Shown here in pieces: positions 1-8,800 of a DNA stretch of 64,000 nt. Below the pieces are notes generated by a model. That model searched no databases. It saw only the letters and a program-made list of their open reading frames with translations, and was not told the origin of the DNA. The stretch is from Bowmanella pacifica (GTDB lineage Bacteria; Pseudomonadota; Gammaproteobacteria; Enterobacterales; Alteromonadaceae), in the NCBI RefSeq assembly GCF_014645355.1, contig NZ_BMLS01000001.1, forward strand, positions 186,001 to 250,000, given 5' to 3'. Position 1 is the stretch's first letter. Each line of letters starts with the position of its first letter. Made by a program: the position numbers and the translations under genes.

Positions 1-844
1 ATGGCAGCACATAAGGGGTCACCTGTTCAGGAAGAACAGGAAACAGTGGTGAGCCATATGATGAGTCAGCCAAGCGTTTTGCCATTTGCATGTAGTTAGC
101 ACGACGTTTTTCACTGATTTGCCGAGCAGGACGCGTCTCAAGATATTGCCGGGTATTGGTAGCATGAAGACGGCTAACATCACGCGCATCAAAGTAGCGA
201 TAGCCACTGGCAACCTTCATATGCAACCTTTGCTGCACAGCCTGAACCAGACTCTGCCATTTATTGCTCAGCGCACCGGGCAATTGCCGGTAATGGGCAT
301 TGAGGTCATCAGCAGATAATGCACCATCCGCTATTAACAATTCCGCTCCCACTTGCACCGGATAGAATTTCACTAAGCTAGTCACGGCCAACTGACCGTA
401 TAATTTATCCACGACCGCAGCATGAGCTAAATCTTCAATTAACAGCGCCCCCGTCTTTTGACACAGCTCAGCCAGTTCCGGCACGCCGCTATCAAAGCCA
501 AAATACCGCACGCCCAATAACGCATCTTGTTGCTCCAAGCGTCCGCCAAGAAAGTTCAGGTCAGCAGACAAATTGGTATTAACCGGGTAGAACGCAACCT
601 GCATGCCAGCCGCAATAAAAGGCTCAACCATGGCCGGGCAATGATAGGCGGGAACCCATATGCGCTTAGCATCAATGGCCATCCCAATGTGGAACAAAGC
701 ATGACGGGCACGATTATACAGCAAGCTTGAATAAGCACAGGCTTTGGCAGGCTCAGGCGAAAATAATGGGGTAGCGTCGGCCAGCGCCTTAATAGATGGC
801 GGAGCAAAACAAGCGGCGTCAGCCAGGGGCGGTAAAAATGTCAT
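1..844 (-). CDS. DegT/DnrJ/EryC1-type aminotransferase-like protein (partial, 3' end outside window)
   Basis: Reading the minus strand from ATG at 844 gives an open frame of 281 codons that runs off the window edge, so the C-terminus is missing. The protein resembles fold-type I PLP enzymes that act on nucleotide-sugar ketones: a segment WVPAYHCPAMVEPF near residue 65, LLIEDLAHA near residue 142 (aspartate that would face the PLP pyridine nitrogen) and SLVKFYPVQVGAELL near residue 165, where the lysine would be the Schiff-base residue. The start lies 5 nt after the stop of the upstream deacetylase gene, so it is the most distal visible gene of the 4832-1 block. The substrate cannot be told from the sequence; a sugar aminotransferase role in exopolysaccharide synthesis is inference. 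Confidence 0.7.
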   Translation of the reverse strand, partial: MTFLPPLADAACFAPPSIKALADATPLFSPEPAKACAYSSLLYNRARHALFHIGMAIDAKRIWVPAYHCPAMVEPFIAAGMQVAFYPVNTNLSADLNFLGGRLEQQDALLGVRYFGFDSGVPELAELCQKTGALLIEDLAHAAVVDKLYGQLAVTSLVKFYPVQVGAELLIADGALSADDLNAHYRQLPGALSNKWQSLVQAVQQRLHMKVASGYRYFDARDVSRLHATNTRQYLETRPARQISEKRRANYMQMAKRLADSSYGSPLFPVLPEQVTPYVLP

Positions 845-849
845 ATGTT

Positions 850-1785
850 CTACAGCCCAGCCTGATTTTTCCACAACCTCAAATGAAAGCGGCCTGGGCT
901 TCTGTCCCAAGGCGTGAAGCGCTGTAGCATCCAAGGTGAAGTCTGCCGGGTGGAGACCCCCCAATTGGTCACCACCGCCGAGGCGAAGCCCGCCTCTTTT
1001 ACCGCCGTGACTGCCAATTCATCCAAGTCTGTGCCAACCACACCATTTGGATAAGCAAAGTGCCGGACCTCTTTGTCTGTCCACTCTTCCAATTGTGCTT
1101 TGCTTTGCACTATTTCACGCTTTTGCTGCTCAGCGTTAAGCACCTTCAAAATAGGATGATTAACAGTGTGCGCACCTATGGTCACGCCTTTTTCCGACAG
1201 GGCTCTGACTTGCTGAGGCGTCATCATCAGTGATTCTTGCTCAGAGGCATTGTTCTCTTCATACAAAGCGCTCACCCCTTGTAAGCGCTTCTCTATGGGC
1301 AAATGCTTAAGTTTTTTCAACCACCCATAAGCTAGCTCGCGCCGCTGCTCCCAATCACCAAGCTCAACATGTTCGCCATTCAGAGATAGAGATTTACGCG
1401 CTTGATCGGCAAACAAGTGAATTACTCTGTCATTCCACATGTTGGTACCATCACTGAACCCCGTTGCCACATAAACCGTGGCGGGAATAGCATATTTTTC
1501 CAGAACTGGCTGCGCCAAGGTCAGATTATTCACATAACCATCATCAAATGTTACACACAAGGCATTGGCCGGTAGGTTGTTCTCCGCCAGTCCCTTAACT
1601 GCATCATCCAAAGAGATGGGGGTAAAGTACTTGGCGATTAAAGCCATTTGCCAATCAAAGGTGTCAACCGTAGGTTCAGAGGGACGCATGGGATCTGGCT
1701 CTGCCAATACTTGATGGTAAATCAGAATACTTAATTTACCTCGACCCAATAGCCGCCCCAATGAGGACAATGTCCAGTGCAACAT
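850..1785 (-). CDS. Polysaccharide deacetylase (NodB-type, CE4)
   Basis: The 311-residue protein carries the CE4 hallmarks: TFDDGY at residues 79-84 (catalytic Asp and metal-binding Asp), HTVNH near residue 205 (metal-binding histidines) and FAYPNG near residue 242. Family members remove N- or O-acetyl groups from polysaccharides using a divalent metal. There is no clear signal peptide, so it may act in the cytoplasm or at the inner membrane on lipid-linked intermediates. It starts 2 nt after the stop of the asparagine-synthase-like gene and ends 5 nt before the aminotransferase-like gene, so the genes are almost certainly co-transcribed. It is distinct from the second deacetylase of this locus at 23148-23993, which belongs to the XrtA-associated subfamily. 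Confidence 0.85.
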   Translation of the reverse strand: MLHWTLSSLGRLLGRGKLSILIYHQVLAEPDPMRPSEPTVDTFDWQMALIAKYFTPISLDDAVKGLAENNLPANALCVTFDDGYVNNLTLAQPVLEKYAIPATVYVATGFSDGTNMWNDRVIHLFADQARKSLSLNGEHVELGDWEQRRELAYGWLKKLKHLPIEKRLQGVSALYEENNASEQESLMMTPQQVRALSEKGVTIGAHTVNHPILKVLNAEQQKREIVQSKAQLEEWTDKEVRHFAYPNGVVGTDLDELAVTAVKEAGFASAVVTNWGVSTRQTSPWMLQRFTPWDRSPGRFHLRLWKNQAGL

Positions 1786-1787
1786 AG

Positions 1788-3548
1788 TTAAAGACCCCGG
1801 CTCTCAAGCCACAGTTCCAACACGACAAGGATCCATATTAATTCCCCGTAGTAGTTAGCATGCCCGGAGTCATAAACTTGCAAAGCCTGCTCAATAAATG
1901 CCGGGAGAAAAATATTCCGGTCTTTCAGCTTGCATAAGGCCTCATTAGTTAAGGCTCTCAATGTTGGCTGCTCTTTCATCCAAACCCCAAAGGGTAACCC
2001 AAAACCATGCTTGGACTTTTCCAGGGTTTCATCAGCAAGAAAGCCACGGAAACTCTCCTTGTAGAAATCCCGCAGTTTATCCCCCGGCAGTTTCACATCC
2101 ACAGGCACGGTACAGCTAAAATCCACCACTTCTTTTTCAAACAAGGGGAAGCGCACCTCTACCCCCGCTTTTTGACACATGCGACTGACTTTAACCAAGT
2201 CGTTATCAGCCAGGGTATATTTCCAATCCAGGTACATCATGCGCTCTACCGGGTGGTCATCCTGACATTGGCCGAATCGTTTGCGCTTTGCATTCAATGG
2301 CTGAGAGACATCTACATCGGCCAAAAACTCAGGCGTAAAAATAGAGTCCAGCGCAAAGCGATTAAGGAAGTTGTAGGTGTCCATTCTGTCGGGCAAAGGA
2401 ACATTCGCCTGCTGGACATAACTAAGGGCTTTTTTGAATCCTGGCAGTTTGCCCAAGGGACTATGCAGCAACACCTCCAGTACACTTTTTAGCGGGGATG
2501 GAACATTGCCGTAGAGTTCAAAAACCTTTTGCTTGGCGTAACGTTCGTTGCCCCCAAAAATCTCGTCACCACCATCTCCGGCCAACATCACACCGAAACC
2601 ATGCTCTTTAGCCACTTTGGCACATACAAAAGCCGCCAAAGCAGAAGAATTACCAAAAGGCTGGTCGAAATAACCCGCAACATCAACGAAGTTATCAACG
2701 ATCTCTTGAGGCTGCAGATAGTGCACATGGTGCTTGGTCGAAAACTGGCGCGCTGTTATCTGGGCATAATGGGTTTCATCATACCCCTTAGCGTCAAACC
2801 CAATAGAGAACGTCGGCGCACCTGGTTGGTATTTGGCAAACATACCAGCGACGGTTGAACTATCTAACCCACCACTTAAAAATGCCGCCGAGTTGGGAAC
2901 GATATTACGTCTTACGGCTTCATCAATAACCTGCTTACATTGCGCCCTCAACTCAGCTTGACTGGCACGACTATATTGGTAAGAGGGACTATAAAGATTC
3001 AACTCCTCTACCCCCCCGTCCCTTCCTATCCGTAACTCGGCGCCAGGATTCAGACGGCTTACGCCAGGAAACAGCGTCCTTGGGGAAGGAATGCAATGGA
3101 AGAAAGCATAATTAAACAGGGCCTGCTTATCTAACGGGTGGTTGCCTTCTTGCCACTGGGGTTCCAACAGCTTTAGTGAATCGGTAATCCAGTACTCACC
3201 CTCTTGTTCCAACCAATACAAAGGAACACTGCCAACGTGATCACTAACAAGACGAAGCTTGCCCTGGCGTTTATCCAGGACAATTAACGCAAAAAAGCCC
3301 GCCAACCGGCAATAATATTCGTTTTCAACAACCGCGCTTGGTAACCAGGATATATCAGCAGCGTAATCCTGCCCATATTGTCTCACCCTACCCAGTACAC
3401 AGACTTGCACATCTTCAGCATCAATCAGGGTTAAGGCATGCTCCGTCTTCACGGTAACGGTAGTGCTCTCCCCCCCCCGATCTTCCCACTGCCAAACGTG
3501 TTGATTGACATGCTCTGGGGATTGCATATTGGACTGCAACTGCGTCAT
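1788..3548 (-). CDS. Asparagine-synthase-like amidotransferase lacking the N-terminal catalytic Cys
   Basis: The C-terminal half has the ATP-binding PP-loop SGGLDSSTV near residue 223 and GDGGDEIFGGN near residue 325, as in asparagine synthetase B. The N-terminal half resembles the class II glutaminase fold (GFFALIVLD, DHVGSVPLYW), but the protein begins MTQLQSNMQ and has no Met-Cys-Gly start, so the glutamine-hydrolysing nucleophile is absent. Family members of this sort often amidate or modify sugars or peptides in polysaccharide loci; here ammonia-dependent or non-amidating activity is inferred. Length 586 residues. It follows the glycosyltransferase at 3588-4832 with a 39-nt gap. A second, intact homologue with Cys2 lies at 16422-18323. 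The function of this copy is not known to me. Confidence 0.8.
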   Translation of the reverse strand: MTQLQSNMQSPEHVNQHVWQWEDRGGESTTVTVKTEHALTLIDAEDVQVCVLGRVRQYGQDYAADISWLPSAVVENEYYCRLAGFFALIVLDKRQGKLRLVSDHVGSVPLYWLEQEGEYWITDSLKLLEPQWQEGNHPLDKQALFNYAFFHCIPSPRTLFPGVSRLNPGAELRIGRDGGVEELNLYSPSYQYSRASQAELRAQCKQVIDEAVRRNIVPNSAAFLSGGLDSSTVAGMFAKYQPGAPTFSIGFDAKGYDETHYAQITARQFSTKHHVHYLQPQEIVDNFVDVAGYFDQPFGNSSALAAFVCAKVAKEHGFGVMLAGDGGDEIFGGNERYAKQKVFELYGNVPSPLKSVLEVLLHSPLGKLPGFKKALSYVQQANVPLPDRMDTYNFLNRFALDSIFTPEFLADVDVSQPLNAKRKRFGQCQDDHPVERMMYLDWKYTLADNDLVKVSRMCQKAGVEVRFPLFEKEVVDFSCTVPVDVKLPGDKLRDFYKESFRGFLADETLEKSKHGFGLPFGVWMKEQPTLRALTNEALCKLKDRNIFLPAFIEQALQVYDSGHANYYGELIWILVVLELWLESRGL

Positions 3549-3587
3549 ACCGGTTAAATCTCCCTACTTAAATAATGCAAATATGTG

Positions 3588-4832
3588 CTACTGCTGGACT
3601 ATCTTATCCAACAACGAACAGAAAGTCTTAGCCTGATGCTGACGTGAAAATGCTTCGATATCTGAATCAGGCAAGTAACGGAACGCGTCTTGTGTGATGG
3701 CTTGCATAAACTCTCGCAGCACCTTTTTAATCGCCGCGACATCATCCAAGGGTGCCACCATAGCAGCCCCAGATTGGCGAATAACGGAAGCGGTGTCCCC
3801 GGATGGATCGGTCAGGGCTAATACGGGGCGCTTGGCCCGAATGTACTCATAGGCTTTAGCTGGCGTCTGATAATTGCAGTTACTGGCCTGCATCAGCAGC
3901 AACGCGTCCACCTGTAACATTTCCTGCAACGCAGTTAGATAGTCTGTACCTGGCGCAAGCTCGACCATATCGCCGATGCCGTACTCGCTTATCATGGGCG
4001 CAAACAATTCATCATGCCCTGTAGCCCGCAACACCAGTTTTAATTTTCCGAATAACAACTGATCCTCTTGCTTTAATTCAGACAGGGCCTGAAAAAGGGC
4101 GCGCGGATCTCGCTCGGCCGGGTAGATAGTACCGCTATGCAATAGGGTAATCTTTTCATCCTGAGCATCTTGCTTTGGCACCTCAGGCAAAGCATCAAAC
4201 AGCTTACTGTCGTAGCCATTGGGAATAAGCTGCCAGCGGTCAGGTTCGACATCAGGAAACCTAGTCTGATAGAGCTCGACAGCCCCCGGACTGGTAAAAA
4301 TAATCTTTTTACAGTGCTTAACGGCTTTTTTCTCTATCCAGGCAAAAACGCTACGAATAGCGGGATTGCTCGGGTAAGCATCCTGCAACATAGGATCTCG
4401 AAAATCAGCAACCCAAGGTACCCCTGTCAGCTTATGTAAAAAGTAACCTATGATATGAGCCGATGCGATTGGATAAGTAGACAGAATGACATCCGGGCGT
4501 TCACGCCTGATCTGCCAATACCCAGCCCACACCCCACCTAGAATCCAACTCTGCCAACGATCGGGAATTGACATCCAGCCCAAATAACGGCCTTTAAAGG
4601 AAAAGTGCCGGGCGGTATCTCTGGCAAAAGCCCTCACTACAGAAACCTTATCGGGAATAAACTTGTACTGCGCCTCTGTCCACTGCTGATAGGCCTTTAC
4701 ATCGGCGGTCAACACTCTCACTTTCCAATCGTGCTCAGAAAAATAGCGACTAAATGCCAAAGTGCGATGCACACCACTACTGACTTGAATTGGCGGAAAA
4801 TGAAAGGCTATGTAAAGAAGACGTTTTGACAC
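3588..4832 (-). CDS. Glycosyltransferase family 4 protein
   Basis: The 414-residue protein starts with LLYIAFHFPP followed by a GVHRTLAFSRYF segment, typical of the GT-B N-terminal domain of family 4 transferases. Further features are WVADFRDPML near residue 140, IPNGYD near residue 205 and LLHSGTIYPAERDP near residue 230 in the donor-binding domain, and the TPAKAYEYIRAKRPVLAL segment near residue 332 that matches the conserved glutamate region. It would transfer a sugar from a nucleotide-sugar donor to a growing lipid-linked glycan on the cytoplasmic face. It is the first gene of the leftward block (4832 to 1) and is divergent to the TPR gene at 5016. Donor and acceptor are unknown. Confidence 0.85.
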   Translation of the reverse strand: MSKRLLYIAFHFPPIQVSSGVHRTLAFSRYFSEHDWKVRVLTADVKAYQQWTEAQYKFIPDKVSVVRAFARDTARHFSFKGRYLGWMSIPDRWQSWILGGVWAGYWQIRRERPDVILSTYPIASAHIIGYFLHKLTGVPWVADFRDPMLQDAYPSNPAIRSVFAWIEKKAVKHCKKIIFTSPGAVELYQTRFPDVEPDRWQLIPNGYDSKLFDALPEVPKQDAQDEKITLLHSGTIYPAERDPRALFQALSELKQEDQLLFGKLKLVLRATGHDELFAPMISEYGIGDMVELAPGTDYLTALQEMLQVDALLLMQASNCNYQTPAKAYEYIRAKRPVLALTDPSGDTASVIRQSGAAMVAPLDDVAAIKKVLREFMQAITQDAFRYLPDSDIEAFSRQHQAKTFCSLLDKIVQQ

Positions 4833-4953
4833 CGATAAATCCCTAATTCTGAACGCCCCCTATTTAAGCCTTATTAATATAAGGGTTCAACTCGTTATCT
4901 ATAAAATATTACTGATATTACTGGTATTTATAAAATGACGGGGAACAGGGCTG

Positions 4954-4982
4954 GTGTACTTGTGTGATAATCTTCCTATAAT
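4954..4982 (+). promoter_or_regulatory. Candidate sigma-70 promoter for the TPR gene
   Basis: A perfect TATAAT lies at 4977-4982, 34 nt before the ATG at 5016. The -35 position at 4954-4959 reads gtgtac, a poor match, so the promoter would need an activator or be weak. This is pattern matching only. Confidence 0.35.
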
Positions 4983-5015
4983 GGGCAAAATTAGCAAACA
5001 TTAATTACGGACCCT

Positions 5016-5669
5016 ATGCCATTATTAAGAATTGCATTATTCATCGTGACACTCAGTGCGTGTTTCCAGCTTTTCGCTAGCCCTAATCGCAACAATCAAA
5101 ACTGTGGTATTGAGCCAGGTCAGCCTTTAAGTAATGCTTATGGTCCCTGGGATTTCACTAATCCAGCTCACCGACCAAACTTGCCCATTGTCATAAATGC
5201 CCACTTTACCAGCTCGGTAGAGAATTTGATTTCAGGGAATCGAGGTAGCCTGATAGCAGATTTAGATTACACCCTGCGAGCAATACCGAACTATCATAGA
5301 GCCCTTGCCGCGATGGCAAAGTACCAACGAAAAAACAAACTTGATTTTAAGCTGCTAGATGAGTTCTATACCGCCGAATGTTACTTTAAACGCGCTTTGT
5401 ACATGCAGCCTGAAGATGCCGTTAGCATGATGCTCTACGCCAGTCATCTTCAACTGACCGGACATCTTGATGATGCCGAAAAGCAATACCTCCATGCCAT
5501 AAAATTGCAACCTGATAATTCAGAAATCCACTATAATCTAGGGTTGTTGTACATCAAAAAAAATGACATTGATAAAGCATCCAAGCACGCTGACATTGCA
5601 TACAAAAATAACTATCCACTGTCTGGGCTACGCAACCTGCTTAAGCAAAAATCCGCCAACAGGGAGTAG
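5016..5669 (+). CDS. Small secreted tetratricopeptide-repeat protein
   Basis: The 217-residue protein begins with a hydrophobic leader (MPLLRIALFIVTLSACFQLFAS) consistent with a Sec signal peptide cleaved around residue 22. The mature part contains a GPWDFTNPAHRP segment and, from about residue 120, two to three TPR-like helical pairs with typical spacing: AECYFKRALYMQPEDA, AEKQYLHAIKLQPDNSEIHYNLG and the following KKNDIDKASKHAD. TPR proteins in the periplasm usually act as scaffolds. It lies upstream of the giant RTX protein in the same direction with a gap of 135 nt, and both point against the surrounding polysaccharide operons. The exact role is unknown; a part in assembly or secretion of the polymer or of its neighbour is inference. 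Confidence 0.75.
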   Translation: MPLLRIALFIVTLSACFQLFASPNRNNQNCGIEPGQPLSNAYGPWDFTNPAHRPNLPIVINAHFTSSVENLISGNRGSLIADLDYTLRAIPNYHRALAAMAKYQRKNKLDFKLLDEFYTAECYFKRALYMQPEDAVSMMLYASHLQLTGHLDDAEKQYLHAIKLQPDNSEIHYNLGLLYIKKNDIDKASKHADIAYKNNYPLSGLRNLLKQKSANRE

Positions 5670-5762
5670 CGCAGTTTCGCCGGAGATATTAGGCAGCCAA
5701 GCAAAGCATGAATCTTTTGTGAATCTCTTTGTTATTCGGCCTGAACTGTAACCTCCGTACTC

Positions 5763-5779
5763 TAAACTTGATAAGTTTA
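5763..5779 (+). promoter_or_regulatory. Small inverted repeat upstream of the RTX protein gene
   Basis: TAAACTT-gat-AAGTTTA forms a perfect 7-bp inverted repeat ending 25 nt before the ATG at 5805. It has no T-run in either direction that would make it a good terminator, so it could be an operator or a weak RNA hairpin in the leader. Confidence 0.3.
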
Positions 5780-5804
5780 AAAGCCGTTACACGAGAAAAT
5801 CATC

Positions 5805-8800
5805 ATGCTTAAAACAGTGTCCGTTCCAATCGTTAGTTTATTTCTCTGCATAACTGGGCTTTTTCCGTTCGAAACCAGAGCCGATTGGGAGAAGTTATCG
5901 ACAACCAATCAATTCAACGATGTAGCCTATACAAAAGAAGCCCATGACGAACTAGTTAGCGCAACTAACAGTGCTGATTTTTGGGGGGTTATTGGCCCTA
6001 AAGCTGTTTTTCTGGCGTGGAACAGCAGTGCATTTGATGCAGCCAACAATAAAATATACTTTTTCGGAGGTGGGCACACCGACTACGGTGGCAATGAAGT
6101 CTACCAATTCGATGTCGAACAAAAAAGCTGGGCAAGACTCACCGATCCTGCACCATTAGTCATAGCTGAACCGCACGCAGAGTTACCGGAACACTCTGTT
6201 TACCTGCCAGAAAGCACCCCATTAGTGCCTCATACTTATGATGGCATGCTGTGGAATCCGGCTACACAGAGTCTTTGGTTCATCAGCACATCGGGTTATG
6301 GAGGTGTGAATCTGCCGCCGCACAAGCCAAGTGTACCGAAGTTATGGGAATTCTCCCCACGCACTAAAACGTGGAAGTCGTATACCATAGATCATCATTT
6401 CCCTTACCCCATGTCAGGTGTAAGAAAAAACGGCGACATGCTGTTTTTATCCAACCAATCAGGCAGCAAAGGAATGTTGGTCAAACCTGATGGACGGCAG
6501 CAATATTTCACCACGGTGACCGGCCTTGGCGGTGCTTCAAACATCGGCAGCGTATTTGTTCATCCAGAAACAGGGCAGTTTTATAGCTCGCACGATCAGG
6601 GGATTTATCAACTTGATGTTATAGGTAACAATCTGCAGGCCACAAAACTTGCCAGCTATCCTCCACTGGAGGAGCTGCATTTTACTATGGATTTTCGCCA
6701 AGCCGCCTTTAATTACCGGCCTACCGATAGCAAATTCTATATATGGAATGGCGGCCCGGAGGTCGTGACTTGGAGTCCTCAAACTAAACGTTTTGAAGTT
6801 ATCTGGAACGAAAACCAAGCAAACACACCAAGCCGCAGTGGCCAAGGCGCAAATCGTGTCTTTGAGAAATTCGTATACCTCGAACAAGACGATCTCTTTG
6901 TTGGCTTGCAAAATGCGGAGGATGGCTTGGGCAGTGATGGTGTTTGGACCTGGGTACCAAACGCAAACCCAGAAGATCTAAATACTATCAAGCCTGATGA
7001 ATTAGAAATCGACGGCACTACAGCCACGTCGGTGTCTTTTCTACTCCCTATTATGGCAGGAGATAAAAACTTCAATGCCAGTGCTTCACTGTGGCTAAAA
7101 AAGACCTCTGAAGAGGAATGGCAGCGCAGCCTCGACCTATTCCGCATTCGTCCCGAACTGGTCAGAAATACTAAAAACAACACTGGGCTATCGCCTTCAG
7201 CCTTTGCCGGCATTGTCACTGGACTGCATCCTGCCACGGACTATCAGTTTAAAGTCAGTCTTACCGATCCTGATGGGTATACGAAAGACTTGTTTTCACA
7301 GGCCTCTACCTCATCACCAGTAGATGTTCAGGCCCCTCCAACGGGCAGAACTGTGCCGGTTGCAAGCGCAGCTGAGCTAAACCAGGCTATTCAAAACCTT
7401 CGCCCTGGTGACACTGTTGAACTGGCGCCCGGTATCTACAATACCAAGCTGCTCATTAAGGTTAGTGGCACACCTGACAAACCCATCACAATAAAGGGTA
7501 GTGTAGGTCAATTGGCGACTATAGATGCCGGCGGTCAGGGCAGTGCATTGAGTATTAATGCCAACCATATCCATATACGAGACCTGTCTATACAGAACGC
7601 AGATACAGGTGTGAGATTATTAGGCAGTACTGAGGATGTATTAATTGCTGGTACCCGCATAGCAAATATCAGTATAGGCATTAACGCAAAAGGCGGGCAT
7701 CGAACTTTGCGTATTCATAATAATGTTCTTGAGGGGCGCGCAGAGATTGGAGACACCAGCAGCAGCACTTGGAACTATGAAGGTATAGTAGTAACAGGTC
7801 AGGATATTGAAGTATCCAACAATACCTTATCTGGGTTTGGCGATGCCTTGGGCATGAGCTGGCAAAGCAGCATTCCCAATAAAAGCATTAACATGCACCA
7901 CAACAAAGTGCTTTGGTCTGGTGATGACGGGATAGAGTTTGATTTCTCCTTACGTAATGTATCTGTTCATCACAACCTGCTGGCTAATTTAGCTAATGGG
8001 CTGAGTTTCCAACCTGTCTGGGGAGGGCCGGTTTATGCCCACCACAATATGGTAATAAATGCAGGAAGAGGCCCGTTAAAAATCAAGCCCGAACAAGACA
8101 GCCCAGCTGGCATGATGATTTACCACAATACCTTTATTCGCAGTGATTCTGAGATCAAGTACGGTGGCACATATGCCTGGGTAAACAATAGCGGTCAAAT
8201 ACGCTTACTAGACATTCGTAACAACCTTTTCGTCAGCAGCGGCAATGGCGACACAGTCTTACGCAATGACTCCAAACATGCCCTCACTATCATGGATTAC
8301 AACGCCTGGACTGCCGACGGCAAATTCGCTTTCAATATAGAGTCTTTGCCTTGGGCGGTTAGCGAACCCAATTTTGCCGAATGGAAAAACTCAGCCTTAG
8401 GTAATAATGATGTGCTAGTCAGCCTGGACAAGTTGTTTTCCCAGTACGACAGCAGGGTAGTTGATCAACCCTTTTCTGAATTTCGCGATATTGAGAACAT
8501 TTCCTTGCAACTGCATCAGGAATCTCAGGCCGCATGGCAGGGCTTAATCATTCCTGGCATCTCCTCCAGCTCGTCAACCACGACTCATATGGGGGCTATT
8601 GAGCCTGGTCAGTCAATGCCGCAGACCGGAGCCAACTTGAACCAAGTGCCTTTTTCTGGCGTGTATGCGGCGCCGGACTTCATTCAGGTCGAAGTCAATA
8701 AGTCGCGAAGCTTCGATCCAGTGCAAAATGATGTTCACCCTGCTGACCAACCCTTTCAAACCCAGATTGTTGGCACGACATCATCAGAATTTGGCCAACT

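Noticed and set aside
2007-2492. Open frame antisense to the asparagine-synthase-like gene
   Set aside because: Shadow of the real gene; no ribosome site or family features.
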